From JAJFKX01 sp965230265 (lineage in GTDB: Bacteria; Pseudomonadota; Gammaproteobacteria; Xanthomonadales; Wenzhouxiangellaceae), in the NCBI GenBank assembly GCA_965230265.1, contig OZ245999.1, forward strand, positions 372,001 to 436,000: a stretch of DNA of 64,000 bases. The letters run 5' to 3'. Position numbers and translations under genes: made by a program. The notes under the pieces were generated by a model, which made no database searches, was not told the origin of the DNA, and worked only from the letters and a program-made list of their open reading frames with translations. This document shows, piece by piece, positions 8,965-18,356 of this stretch (positions within the stretch are counted from its first letter, which is position 1; each line of letters begins with the position of its first letter).

Positions 8965-9186
8965 CTAGAAATCCCAAGCGGCTTGCGTTAGCCGGTAGCT
9001 ATGAAAATTAACGGTGTATATGGTAGCCAAAACTCGCAGCACAAGCAGCTTTGCGATAGATCAGGTGTAAACCAAAGCCTGATCAGTCATCTGAACCAGC
9101 AAAGTCTGAACACATGGGTGCATCATGCTAGCATTGCGTTTATGCAGCATGATTTTAATCAAAGACCTGAAAATGTGCCCGAAAGC

Positions 9187-9735
9187 ATGACTGACTGTTT
9201 CCCCGACAATATTGTCATGATCGGTCCGATGGGCAGTGGCAAAACGACGATCGGTCGGCGTTTAGCAGGTATGTTGGGCAAGCATTTTGTCGATTGTGAT
9301 CAGACATTGGAACAACGTTTGGGGGTAAATATATCGCTGATTTTTGACCTGGAAGGTGAACAGGGGTTCCGTCAGCGGGAGCATTTGATGCTGAAAGAGC
9401 TGTGTTTGCAGAACAATACCGTATTGGCCACTGGCGGAGGCTGCGTACTGCGCGCGGAAAACCGCGAACTACTGAAGCAGTTTGGCACCGTTATATATTT
9501 GGAAACTTCTGTCAGACAGCAGCTAAGCCGACTAGAGCGGGATAAGACCCGTCCATTACTGCAACGCCCTGATCGTGAGCAGCATTTGCGCAAATTGGCA
9601 CAGCAGCGCAACCCTCTATATGCCGAAATTGCAGATGTCTTGATCAAAGCCAAGAATTTGCCGGTAGAACAAATGGCTCAACATACCTTATCGGTATTGC
9701 GACAACAGTTTGAGGTTTCCGGGTGTCATCAATAG
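9187..9735 (+). CDS. aroK: Shikimate kinase
   Basis: Phosphorylates shikimate with ATP in aromatic amino-acid synthesis. The P-loop GPMGSGKT lies at residues 13-20, followed by the shikimate-binding stretch DCDQTLEQRLG and the TGGG motif. The lid Arg lies in DKTRPLL. I place the start at the ATG at 9187 (182 residues), which agrees with the family length. The frame stays open back to 9001 and would add 62 residues, with other ATGs at 9001 and 9142, but that part resembles no known domain. It overlaps aroB by 13 bases, which implies translational coupling. Confidence 0.95.
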   Translation: MTDCFPDNIVMIGPMGSGKTTIGRRLAGMLGKHFVDCDQTLEQRLGVNISLIFDLEGEQGFRQREHLMLKELCLQNNTVLATGGGCVLRAENRELLKQFGTVIYLETSVRQQLSRLERDKTRPLLQRPDREQHLRKLAQQRNPLYAEIADVLIKAKNLPVEQMAQHTLSVLRQQFEVSGCHQ

Positions 9736-10820
9736 ATCAAGTGATCGTTGAATTAGGCGCTGCCAGTTATTCGGTGATAATTGGCAGTGGTGTATTGACC
9801 GATGAGAATCATTGGATTGATCAATTAAATCCTGATGGTGCATTGATTGTCAGCAACACGACCGTGGCTGCATTGTATCTGCAGCCATTGCAACAACTGC
9901 TGGAGAAGCTTGATATACCCCATGGGCAGTGCCTGCTCCCCGATGGTGAACAATACAAAACCACCCAAAGCTGGCAAAAAATTATTGATGCTTTGCTGGA
10001 GTTGCCTGCAAACCGGAAAAGCACGGTCATTGCATTGGGTGGAGGGGTTATTGGTGATATGGCCGGGTTTGCTGCAGCGTGTTATATGCGTGGTATTCGC
10101 GTTATCCAGGTGCCGACTACTTTGCTGGCGCAAGTGGATGCGTCGGTCGGTGGCAAAACCGGCGTTAATTTGCCTTCAGGGAAAAACCTTGTCGGTGCTT
10201 TCCATCAACCGTCACAAGTGATTGCTGATATCGATACGCTGAAAACCCTGGGCGATCGTGAATACCGTGCAGGTATTGCCGAGGTGATTAAGTATGGCTT
10301 AATCATGGATTCGGCGTTTTTCCAGTGGCTGGACAAACATGCTGCTGATATTTTGCAACGCCAGGACGACGTCCTGCAGCATATGGTCACCACCAGCGTA
10401 CAACACAAGGCCAGTGTCGTGACTGCTGATGTATTGGAGCAAGGCCAGCGGGCATTGTTGAACTTTGGGCATACCTTTGGACATGCGCTGGAGACATTAA
10501 CGGATTATTCATACTGGCTGCACGGTGAAGCAGTGGCCATCGGAATGTTGCTGGCATGTGAGTTTGGTGAGAATATTGGTTTTACTCCTAAGGGAACAGC
10601 TACAAGCGTCGAGCGTTTATTGCAAGCAATGGAGTTTGACTTGACGATCCCATCATCAATGGCAATAGAACATGTTATAGCTGCTATGCACAGAGATAAA
10701 AAAGCCAGCAGTACGGGTATGGATTTGATTTTATTATCTGAAATTGGCGCCGCACAGGTTAGCAGTGGTCATAACGCTGAACAATTACGCCGATACTTTC
10801 CGGGGCATCGCTTCAAGTAA
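9723..10820 (+). CDS. aroB: 3-dehydroquinate synthase
   Basis: Second step of the shikimate pathway: converts DAHP to 3-dehydroquinate using NAD and a divalent metal. 365 residues, the usual length. Visible features are the NAD-binding segment (ALGGGVIGDMAGFAAACYMRG), the Lys-rich active-site part (VGGKTGVNLPSGKNLVGAFHQP) and the metal ligands around AEVIKYG and LNFGHTFGHALE...LHGEAV. Translation starts at a GTG inside the end of aroK, so the two are coupled. The aroK-aroB pairing is standard in gammaproteobacteria; here pilQ and damX are not at either side. Confidence 0.97.
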   Translation: MSSIDQVIVELGAASYSVIIGSGVLTDENHWIDQLNPDGALIVSNTTVAALYLQPLQQLLEKLDIPHGQCLLPDGEQYKTTQSWQKIIDALLELPANRKSTVIALGGGVIGDMAGFAAACYMRGIRVIQVPTTLLAQVDASVGGKTGVNLPSGKNLVGAFHQPSQVIADIDTLKTLGDREYRAGIAEVIKYGLIMDSAFFQWLDKHAADILQRQDDVLQHMVTTSVQHKASVVTADVLEQGQRALLNFGHTFGHALETLTDYSYWLHGEAVAIGMLLACEFGENIGFTPKGTATSVERLLQAMEFDLTIPSSMAIEHVIAAMHRDKKASSTGMDLILLSEIGAAQVSSGHNAEQLRRYFPGHRFK

Positions 10821-10864
10821 AGTTATCAAAATAAAACCATTAAAAGAAAATTCTGGAATAAAAT

Positions 10865-11911
10865 ATGCATATACAAAATGATCGTCTGCTGCGCGCATTA
10901 CGACTGGAGTCTAACGACCGTCCACCTATATGGTTAATGCGTCAGGCTGGCCGTTATCTACCAGAATATTTAAAAACGCGTGCAGAAGCCGGCAGTTTTA
11001 TGGATTTATGCCGCAATGCTGACCTGGCCAGCGAAGTGGCGATGCAGCCATTGCGACGTTACGACTTGGATGCCTCTATTTTATTCTCCGATATTTTAAC
11101 CATACCAGATGCAATGGGTCTGGGGCTGGAGTTTGTTAAAGGAGAAGGGCCGGTATTCCAGCATCCGTTAAAAACAGTCAAAGATATTCAAAAATTACCC
11201 TTGCCGGATGTTGAAGATGAGCTGGGTTACGTGATGAATGTAGTGCGTGCCATGCGTGAGAAAATCGGTGACCAATTACCCATTATCGGTTTCAGTGGCA
11301 GTCCCTGGACGCTGGCATGTTACATGCTGGAAGGGCAGGGTACGCGTGACTTTTCCATAGCGCGTTCATGGTTATGGCGTGAACCACAGGCATTGCAGCA
11401 GTTGCTGGATAAATTAAGTACATCCGTGGCCGATTATCTGGCTGCACAGGCCAATGCGGGTGTTGATGTGCTGATGTTGTTTGATACCTGGGGTGGTTTG
11501 TTAAGTGAAGCGCATTACCGGCAGTATTCATTGCATTCAATGGCATCAATTATGCAGCAATTAAAAACACGTCATGGCTGCCAGTTGCCGGTGATGTTAT
11601 TCAGCAAGGGCTGTCATACTCAGATCAACGATATGGTTGGTTCTGGTTGTGCAGGTATTGGTGTAGATTGGCGAGTGGATATTGATAGGGCTTTACAACA
11701 GGCCGCCGGTAAAGTGGCGGTGCAGGGTAATCTTGACCCAACGGTTTTATTATCAGATCCGGATAATGTTCGCGGCATTGTCAAACAGCAGTTTTCCAAT
11801 GCGGTCAGGCAACCAGGTTATATCTTTAATCTGGGGCATGGAATTATGCCCGAAGCATCGCCTGATAATGTCACTACGCTGATAGAAACATTGCATCAAT
11901 TATCCACTTAA
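10865..11911 (+). CDS. hemE: Uroporphyrinogen decarboxylase
   Basis: Heme synthesis enzyme that removes four carboxyl groups from uroporphyrinogen III to give coproporphyrinogen III. 348 residues, the family length. The N-terminal signature PPIWLMRQAGRYLPEY (about 21-36) carries the conserved Arg residues, and the catalytic Asp region ILFSDILTIP follows. The second signature (GFSGSPWTLACYM) and the C-terminal NLGHGIMPEASPDN are intact. The spacer of 44 bp after aroB is AT-rich and leaves co-transcription undecided. Confidence 0.97.
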   Translation: MHIQNDRLLRALRLESNDRPPIWLMRQAGRYLPEYLKTRAEAGSFMDLCRNADLASEVAMQPLRRYDLDASILFSDILTIPDAMGLGLEFVKGEGPVFQHPLKTVKDIQKLPLPDVEDELGYVMNVVRAMREKIGDQLPIIGFSGSPWTLACYMLEGQGTRDFSIARSWLWREPQALQQLLDKLSTSVADYLAAQANAGVDVLMLFDTWGGLLSEAHYRQYSLHSMASIMQQLKTRHGCQLPVMLFSKGCHTQINDMVGSGCAGIGVDWRVDIDRALQQAAGKVAVQGNLDPTVLLSDPDNVRGIVKQQFSNAVRQPGYIFNLGHGIMPEASPDNVTTLIETLHQLST

Positions 11912-11918
11912 AACCAGA

Positions 11919-12317
11919 ATGCCAGTTTATGCGCAATGCCTGAAATGGGTTGGTGCCATATTGCTGTTTTTGGCTTATGCAGTCGCTGTATATGAACTTA
12001 CCAGGAGCATTGATCAGTATCAATTGTCAATCAATAATCTGCTTGGTGTGATTGCGATATATTATCGAGCTTTTTATTTTATCCAGGCAGTTGTTATTGT
12101 GACCTATATGTTCAGTTGGAAGTGGTCATTGTGGGCATTGGTTGGTATTTATCTGGTGGCCGCTGTGATTGCGCTATTGTATGGCCCTTTCCCACCTATC
12201 GCCGCAGCAACGTATGTGGGTTTTTCTTTAATATTAATGGTTAGCATTTTTTTAGAAAGGCGTTTTATATTGCCATTCAAAAGTACTGCTGTGCCAATTA
12301 AGCAAATGACAAATTGA
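11919..12317 (+). CDS. Small four-helix membrane protein, function unknown
   Basis: 132 residues, beginning 7 bases after hemE and therefore likely on the same transcript. Four hydrophobic helices can be placed at about 9-26, 50-66, 69-90 and 94-111, with a short basic C-terminus. No catalytic residues or named domain are visible. The position next to hemE is not a functional argument by itself. Loops are very short, which argues against an enzyme and fits a small integral-membrane protein. Confidence 0.65.
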   Translation: MPVYAQCLKWVGAILLFLAYAVAVYELTRSIDQYQLSINNLLGVIAIYYRAFYFIQAVVIVTYMFSWKWSLWALVGIYLVAAVIALLYGPFPPIAAATYVGFSLILMVSIFLERRFILPFKSTAVPIKQMTN

Positions 12318-12422
12318 AAATTTTTTTAAGATAAACAGAATTTATAGTCTAAAAATGCACAAAGCAACCATCGCCGAAAGGTTTTGCTGTTTTACAGTGT
12401 GCGACATTTAAATTTTCAGAGC

Positions 12423-13082
12423 ATGAATAAAACATTATATTTTTACTTCGATTATATTTCGCACAACGCCTATCTGGCATGGGTTCAGCTACCAGTATTG
12501 GTGCAGGAGTTTGACCTTGAAATTGAACCCATTCCGGTTTTATTTGCTGGACTATTGAATGCCTATGGTCAGCTTGGGCCGGCGGAAATATCACCCAAAA
12601 AACAATGGATGACGCGCGATGTGTTGCGTAAGGCACGGTTGCTGAATATCCCTATTAACCCACCAGCATTACATCCTTTTAATCCACTGTTGTCTTTACG
12701 TGTTACTGCTCAACAGATGAGCAAGGCCAATCGTTGCCGCCTGATTGATGCACTGTTTAGAGCAACCTGGGTGGATAGTCTGGATGTGAGCTCACGCGAG
12801 GTGGTTGCCAGTGTGGCAAATACAGTAGGGCTGGATGGTAACCATCTGGTAGAGCAGGCAGCGTCACTGCCGATCAAGCAGCAACTGCAAGATCATACCG
12901 CAACGGCTATTGAAGCCGGCGTCTTTGGGGTGCCCTCTATGCAGGTCGATGATCAATTGTTCTGGGGTTTTGATGATTTCGGACATCTGCATCGATATCT
13001 GGCTGGTGAGGATCCGCTCAATGAGGCTGGTTATGCCGATTGGCTGAATATTCGAGCTGGTTCGCAACGGACCAGACAATAG
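12423..13082 (+). CDS. DsbA-fold isomerase-like protein (2-hydroxychromene-2-carboxylate isomerase family)
   Basis: 219 residues from the ATG at 12423. It has the thioredoxin-fold kappa-GST/DsbA-like layout: an N-terminal strand with FYFDYISHNAYLAW, a helical middle, and the C-terminal GVFGVPSMQVDDQLFWGFDDF, where GVPS holds the cis-Pro. The first motif replaces the CxxC of oxidoreductases by Ser/His/Asn, as in the HCCA isomerases. These use glutathione in naphthalene breakdown, but most homologues act on unknown substrates. No aromatic-degradation genes flank it. Confidence 0.85.
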   Translation: MNKTLYFYFDYISHNAYLAWVQLPVLVQEFDLEIEPIPVLFAGLLNAYGQLGPAEISPKKQWMTRDVLRKARLLNIPINPPALHPFNPLLSLRVTAQQMSKANRCRLIDALFRATWVDSLDVSSREVVASVANTVGLDGNHLVEQAASLPIKQQLQDHTATAIEAGVFGVPSMQVDDQLFWGFDDFGHLHRYLAGEDPLNEAGYADWLNIRAGSQRTRQ

Positions 13083-13211
13083 CTTTGACTGATTGACCCC
13101 ATATTGTTTGTGCCGAGCACCTTAAATCAACAGGTAAGTGCAGCGCTTGCGGAGAAAATAATATACGATTATATTAGTACGTAATATACGGTAAAAAGAG
13201 TTATGTAGCCA

Positions 13212-14117
13212 ATGTATAAACATCTCAATGGTTCTATTGGCAGGCTGCTATATTGCAGCGACACATTAACGATTGGTATTTTTGATTGTCCGCGTCAGCA
13301 CCCGTATTTCAACGATAGCGGGCCTGTCGATAATGACACTATTGTTTTTCCAAGCCACGCAGTGCGTATCAAACATACCGGAAAACGTGAAATTCTGGCC
13401 AATCGGCAGGTGGTCACACTGTATAACAAAGGCCAGACTTATCAGCGTAAGCCAGTGGCTGACTATGGTGATTGCTCTGTCTGGCTGAATTTCCCCCGTG
13501 ATGTTTTGATTACTGCCATGCAGGCTGTCGGTTATACCCATCGAAAAATGGATACAAAGCCCTTTGATCAGTCCTTTGAACTGTCTGACAGCGGTTTGTT
13601 TTTGCAGCAAAGACTCCTTTATCGTTACCTGTTGAATAATAGACAGCCATCAGCTTTGCTGGTGGAAGAAGTTGCCTTGCAGTTGTTGGACAAGGTGTTG
13701 TCCACTGATGATTCCAGGCAGTGCGCAACAGCTGTACGTGGCAGCACCAAGCGACGTCACCGCCAATGGGTGGCTGATTGCTGTGAGCTGATCACCCGAA
13801 GCTGGGACCAACGTTGGAGTTTGTTCGACCTGGCAGCAGAAATTGGTACCACAGCTTTTCATTTATCGCGGTTATTCAAGGCACAAATAGGTTGCAGTAT
13901 TCACCAATACCAAGTGCAGTTACGTTTACGCAGCGCGGTGGATACCTTGTTAGATCAACCTGATAAAAGATTAACGGATGTGGCTTTAGACAACGGTTTT
14001 GCCACACCCAGTCACTTTACCAGTACCTTTCGCAGTCATTTTGGTGTGCCACCAGGAAGACTGACGCAATGTCATTTGAGCAAGAATTGGAAAACAAGCA
14101 TATTGCATGATGCATAG
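13212..14117 (+). CDS. AraC-family transcriptional regulator
   Basis: 301 residues. The C-terminal third (about 190-285) has two helix-turn-helix units: LFDLAAEIGTTAFHLSRLFKAQIG, then LTDVALDNGFATPSHFTSTFRSHFGVPPGRL with the family signature. The N-terminal 170 residues lack a cupin pattern I can name but contain conserved aromatic and His positions. A ligand cannot be assigned. No obvious target operon lies immediately downstream: the next plus-strand frame is a fragment and the next gene is convergent. Confidence 0.9.
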   Translation: MYKHLNGSIGRLLYCSDTLTIGIFDCPRQHPYFNDSGPVDNDTIVFPSHAVRIKHTGKREILANRQVVTLYNKGQTYQRKPVADYGDCSVWLNFPRDVLITAMQAVGYTHRKMDTKPFDQSFELSDSGLFLQQRLLYRYLLNNRQPSALLVEEVALQLLDKVLSTDDSRQCATAVRGSTKRRHRQWVADCCELITRSWDQRWSLFDLAAEIGTTAFHLSRLFKAQIGCSIHQYQVQLRLRSAVDTLLDQPDKRLTDVALDNGFATPSHFTSTFRSHFGVPPGRLTQCHLSKNWKTSILHDA

Positions 14118-14158
14118 CCTATGGTCAGGAGCACGCTGATCGTTAGCAGAAGAAAGCC

Positions 14159-14320
14159 ATGCAAATTAAGCAATATGTCTATGCTTGTGCATTATTGATT
14201 GTTGGTCAATCGTTACTGTTGGCAAATGTATTGGCTGCTGATCCCAGTTTTGTCACCTGCAATCATTTGCTTTATCCAATATCCAAACCAATAACGCATC
14301 CCAATCGTGACTCAGATTGA
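14159..14320 (+). pseudogene. Truncated secreted-protein gene (signal peptide remnant)
   Basis: 53 codons beginning with a convincing signal peptide: MQIKQYVYACALLIV, a hydrophobic core, and a VLA-AD cleavage site near residue 26. A purine-rich AGAAGAAAG lies just upstream of the ATG. After about 30 residues the frame enters the antisense of the 3' end of the large kinase gene (its stop is at 14253-14255) and ends at 14320 with no recognisable domain. I read this as the start of a secreted-protein gene whose remainder was lost in a deletion. A genuine tiny secreted peptide is the alternative. Confidence 0.45.
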
Positions 14321-17300
14321 AAACCAGTACATTATCGCTGGCTGGTGTAGGTGATTGCTTAGCGTCGGATAAAAGTGCGCAATTTAGCTGGCACTGTTGT
14401 GCTATTGGCAATGAATTGGTAATCAAAATTTCACATTGACCATTGAGATCTGAGAGTGCGGAGGATGATTCATAGGCATGTTTGATAACCTGGTTGCCGT
14501 TGCTGAACAATGGTTCGAGGATGTTGTTGGCATCACCACATGCCAGATGAATCACCAACTGATGAGGCCACTGTAGTGCCTGGATATCCTTTAGAATATC
14601 GGGCTTTTCTAATGGCAGATAGATTTTGAAATGTGAACCTTGATCAACTTTCGAGGTTACTTCAATCCGGCCATCCATTAGTTCTACCAGTCGATGGGTA
14701 ATTGACAACCCCAAACCTGAACCACCGTATTTTTTCCAGGTCCAGTCTTCGGCCTGCTGATATTTATCAAATAATTTATCAATGACTTCGGATGACATAC
14801 CCAGCCCGGTGTCAGCAACGGTTAGCAGCAAACCAGTAGAGCCCGGGGCATCGCTTTGATAGGCAGTGATACACAGCCCGCCGCTGGAAGTGAACTTAAT
14901 AGCATTGTTGATGAGGTTGGTCAGGATCTGAATCAGACGGGTTTTATCGCCTAACCACCAGCCGCTCACAGCAGGAGCAACCAGACCGTGCAAATATAAC
15001 TGCTTGCTGGATGCCTGATCCAAAAACAGTTGCCTGACATGATCGATCACTTCATACAAGTCAAAAGTGTCCTGGCTGAGCTCAACTTTGTTGGCTTCAA
15101 TTTTGGAGATATCCAGCACATCATCGACCACAGACAATAGTTGCTGGCTGGATTCAGTCAGGCGGTTAAGCACGAGGATACGTTGTTGATCAGAGTCACA
15201 TTTATTCAACAAGTCCAGCATTCCCATCAACCCATGCAAAGGTGTGCGTATTTCATGACTGACGGTGGATATAAATTCACTTTTAGCGTCATTGGCTCGT
15301 TGGTTAAGTTCAGCCAACAGGCTGACCCGTTCCAACAGTAAGGTGTTATCGACCGCACTCTCTGCCGTTTGAGCCACCAGTGATGCCAAAGCAATGTCAT
15401 TTTCTGCTGGTGGTGTGTCAGGTGGAAAATGCAAACAAACTACCGCCTGGACCGGTCGCTTTGCGCCGAGTGGCAGGCTGAGCTGGATGGCATTGTCAGC
15501 GCCATTAGTTGCTATCTCCTGCTGGTGGTGACGCATTTTCGGGTTGTTATTAAACTCGGTACACAAGCTTTCGAAATCCACACTGGCTGGGATTTGCTCA
15601 GCCTTTTGCTGGTTGTAGATATATTCATGTGTCGGGTCGGTTTCATCTGGGAAATGCACCAGCATACGTACCATTGACATACCCGATTTAAGTGTCGTCG
15701 ATAGCGTGTCCGCAATTTCTTCGTAATGGATGGCGCTGGCAAAGTCGGTAGCGATACGGGTTTGGGTTTCTGCAAATTTTTGACGCTCATGTGCCTGGTA
15801 TAAAGTACGACGACGGGCACTGGCACGCACCCGGCGCTGATACAGGCTCCACAACAATAAAACTGCCATGGCAGTGTACAAAGCATAAGCCCACCAGGTC
15901 ACCCAGGGGGGGCGTTTGATGGTAAAAGACACGCTATCGTTGATATCACCCCAATCATTAAAACCAATCCGTGCACGCGCTTTAAAGGTATAGTTTCCGT
16001 GGTTCAAGCGACTGTAGGTAATTTGTGGTACCTGTCGGGTATCAATCCAATCTTGATCCCAACCATCCAGTTGGTATTGATAACCTAAGGCATCACGATT
16101 ATTAAAGATCACTGCATTAAAACGCAATGATATGGAATTATTATCATGATTAAATACCAATGGCTCATTCAACATTTGTGAGTCATAGGTTTGTTCCAGT
16201 GTGCTTAAGCTATTGATATCAACTTTTGGGCGTCCAGCTTGTGGGCGGATTTTGCGTGGATCAAACAACACCACACCCTGATTGGTACCAATCGATAAGC
16301 GATTGTCATTAAGCAACATTAGTGTGTTTTCACTCATTTCGCTGGATGGCAGGCCATCACTTCGTGTCAAGCGCAAAAATGGTGGTTGGGTATTGCCTTG
16401 TGTCGTGTCGACGGTTGGCAGCATCTTAAACAGACCGTTCAACGAGCCCAGCCACAATTGGCCCTGTGAATCAAAAACCATGTTATTAATGACGGTATTT
16501 CGCAGTGACGCGGAGTATCGCAGTTGCAATAATTGCTCCAGCGGCTGATCACTGTTTTGGTTATTTAGGCGATACTGGGCAAGACCGTTTTTTTGTGCCA
16601 GCCATAAATGATTATTTTGATCCAGAGCCATTTGCTGGATATTGTCCTGGCTGGCATCCAGTAAAACCGTAAAATCATCAGTGTCGGCATCGTAATGGTA
16701 TAAATTGGTCTCGGTCGATGCCAAAAATTGACGATCATTAATGACAATGTAGTCAGTAAATGTTGAGCTTTCATTGGGGTCATGGGCTTGGCGAAGGTGC
16801 CATTCGAAGGTTTGCAGGTCATAGCGCACCAGGTAATTGTACTTGGTGATTATCCACATGCTGTCATTGAGGGCAGCAAAGCCCAATGGGCGAATACCGC
16901 TCAACATAATCAAATATTCTTGGGGTAAGCTTAATTCTTCCAGTGCCTGCCCTGGCTTGTATTTCACAAACTGGCTTAGGTCAGCCCCTGCAACCCAGGT
17001 TTCGTTTTTATCGTCCGTATGAATTGCCCAGACCCGTCTGAATGGTAATGGCACCAGTTCATCCGGTGTGTCTATCTGGTTGTCTAGATAAGAGTAACGG
17101 GCCAATCCGTCGTTATAGGTACCAATCCACAAATGCATGTCATCGACCAGCGCCGCTTTAATATTGTTACTGGGCAAGTAACTTTCTGCCAGCCTGTCAC
17201 GACGTAATAAACTGAAAGCATCCCAGCCAGGCGGTTTATAGACCAGTCCATTGTCGTGAGTGGCAACCCAAACGTTGCCATTTTTGCCTGTTGCAACAAA

Positions 17301-18356
17301 CAACTGAGTATCGCTGGCCAATGAATCTGAAATGGTGTCTTTGCGGCTGTAACGTTTGATGTAGTAGTCCGAACTGAAAGAACCTTGTGCCAGCATCTGG
17401 TCGAGTTCAGCAGCATCGGTGGGTTTGGGCTCGACGTTGAGTTGAATGCTGTACAGTCCGTTATTGGTTGCAGCCCATAAAGTGTCTTCATGAATGCTGA
17501 GTGAGCGTATGCCAGCCCTTTCAACACCATCCGATGGTGTGCTGAGGTCAATTTTATTGACATAGTCACCGGTAATGCTGTCAAAAATACCGATTTCGCT
17601 GCTGGTGGCGGCATAGACCAAATCTTTGTTACTGGCTATGGTGATAATGGTTTGGTTATCGATGTCCCAGTCATCACTATTGATAATCTCAAAACGATGG
17701 GTGTTTCGGTTGAGTAAAACCAAACCTCTTTTCCACAGCCCAGCCCATACCTGGCAATTGCGGTCGACATGTATACTGGGAATAACCCGTGAATCGCTCT
17801 GACTGTCTGGAATATGCACAGGCAGGGATTCAATGGTTTGTTTTTCTGGATGTATTCGAACAATACCTCCACCGGCAAAGCCAACCCAGATATAACCTTT
17901 ACAGCCTTCAGCCATACTCCAGATAGTGGTATCGGTTGGTAATCTCATCGGGCTGGTGGTGTGGTCGATTTGCTGAACGATATTCATGTCATGATCAACT
18001 TGCACCAGGCCAGCGCCCTCGACACCGAGCCACAGCCGGTTTTCAGAGTCGTTTATCAGATACTGTACGCTACGGCCAGGCAAAGCCAGATCGTCATCGC
18101 GTCCGTGCAGCAACGATTGAAAATTTAGACCATCGAATCGAATCAGTCCGACTTTACTGCCAATCCACAAATAGCCGTCATCGGATTCAGAGACAACATA
18201 TAACGCGTTGGATGGCAGACCATTTTCGGAGGTGTAGTGTTCAAAACGAATATCCTGTGCGGCGGCACTGTTGGCTATAAGTGTTGTGCCTAACAGGACT
18301 ATTCCGCCGAGAGACAGCGGGTAGAGACTATTGATGTATTGGATAATCTGTTTCAT
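14253..18356 (-). CDS. Giant sensor kinase with periplasmic beta-propeller, Y_Y_Y domain and HisKA/HATPase core
   Basis: 1367 residues from the ATG at 18356 (others at 18368 and 18374). Order: signal peptide (about 1-33), a two-component-regulator propeller of repeated blades with WIG/WVG motifs (about 36-735), a Y_Y_Y domain (about 740-815), a transmembrane helix (about 818-840), a GAF-like region (about 850-1005), and HisKA with H1034 in VSHEIRTPLHG. HATPase motifs follow (LINNAIKFT, DTGLGMS, GGSGLGLS), then a C-terminal segment of about 125 residues shaped like a receiver domain but lacking a recognisable phospho-Asp. Propeller kinases typically sense extracellular polymers or sugars. Seven Gs at 15906-15912 encode the residues just before the membrane helix. 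Its last codons lie inside the fragment at 14159-14320. Confidence 0.88.
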   Translation of the reverse strand: MKQIIQYINSLYPLSLGGIVLLGTTLIANSAAAQDIRFEHYTSENGLPSNALYVVSESDDGYLWIGSKVGLIRFDGLNFQSLLHGRDDDLALPGRSVQYLINDSENRLWLGVEGAGLVQVDHDMNIVQQIDHTTSPMRLPTDTTIWSMAEGCKGYIWVGFAGGGIVRIHPEKQTIESLPVHIPDSQSDSRVIPSIHVDRNCQVWAGLWKRGLVLLNRNTHRFEIINSDDWDIDNQTIITIASNKDLVYAATSSEIGIFDSITGDYVNKIDLSTPSDGVERAGIRSLSIHEDTLWAATNNGLYSIQLNVEPKPTDAAELDQMLAQGSFSSDYYIKRYSRKDTISDSLASDTQLFVATGKNGNVWVATHDNGLVYKPPGWDAFSLLRRDRLAESYLPSNNIKAALVDDMHLWIGTYNDGLARYSYLDNQIDTPDELVPLPFRRVWAIHTDDKNETWVAGADLSQFVKYKPGQALEELSLPQEYLIMLSGIRPLGFAALNDSMWIITKYNYLVRYDLQTFEWHLRQAHDPNESSTFTDYIVINDRQFLASTETNLYHYDADTDDFTVLLDASQDNIQQMALDQNNHLWLAQKNGLAQYRLNNQNSDQPLEQLLQLRYSASLRNTVINNMVFDSQGQLWLGSLNGLFKMLPTVDTTQGNTQPPFLRLTRSDGLPSSEMSENTLMLLNDNRLSIGTNQGVVLFDPRKIRPQAGRPKVDINSLSTLEQTYDSQMLNEPLVFNHDNNSISLRFNAVIFNNRDALGYQYQLDGWDQDWIDTRQVPQITYSRLNHGNYTFKARARIGFNDWGDINDSVSFTIKRPPWVTWWAYALYTAMAVLLLWSLYQRRVRASARRRTLYQAHERQKFAETQTRIATDFASAIHYEEIADTLSTTLKSGMSMVRMLVHFPDETDPTHEYIYNQQKAEQIPASVDFESLCTEFNNNPKMRHHQQEIATNGADNAIQLSLPLGAKRPVQAVVCLHFPPDTPPAENDIALASLVAQTAESAVDNTLLLERVSLLAELNQRANDAKSEFISTVSHEIRTPLHGLMGMLDLLNKCDSDQQRILVLNRLTESSQQLLSVVDDVLDISKIEANKVELSQDTFDLYEVIDHVRQLFLDQASSKQLYLHGLVAPAVSGWWLGDKTRLIQILTNLINNAIKFTSSGGLCITAYQSDAPGSTGLLLTVADTGLGMSSEVIDKLFDKYQQAEDWTWKKYGGSGLGLSITHRLVELMDGRIEVTSKVDQGSHFKIYLPLEKPDILKDIQALQWPHQLVIHLACGDANNILEPLFSNGNQVIKHAYESSSALSDLNGQCEILITNSLPIAQQCQLNCALLSDAKQSPTPASDNVLVFNLSHDWDALLVWILDKANDCR

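Noticed and set aside
13140..13205. AT-rich stretch with TATACG/ATATACG repeats before the AraC gene as an attachment site or operator
   Set aside because: The repeat is imperfect and short; no integrase or tRNA is nearby. It is probably the promoter.
17084..17614. A 176-codon open frame inside the giant kinase gene on the same strand but in another frame
   Set aside because: It is a shadow of the real frame, with no domain or ribosome site.
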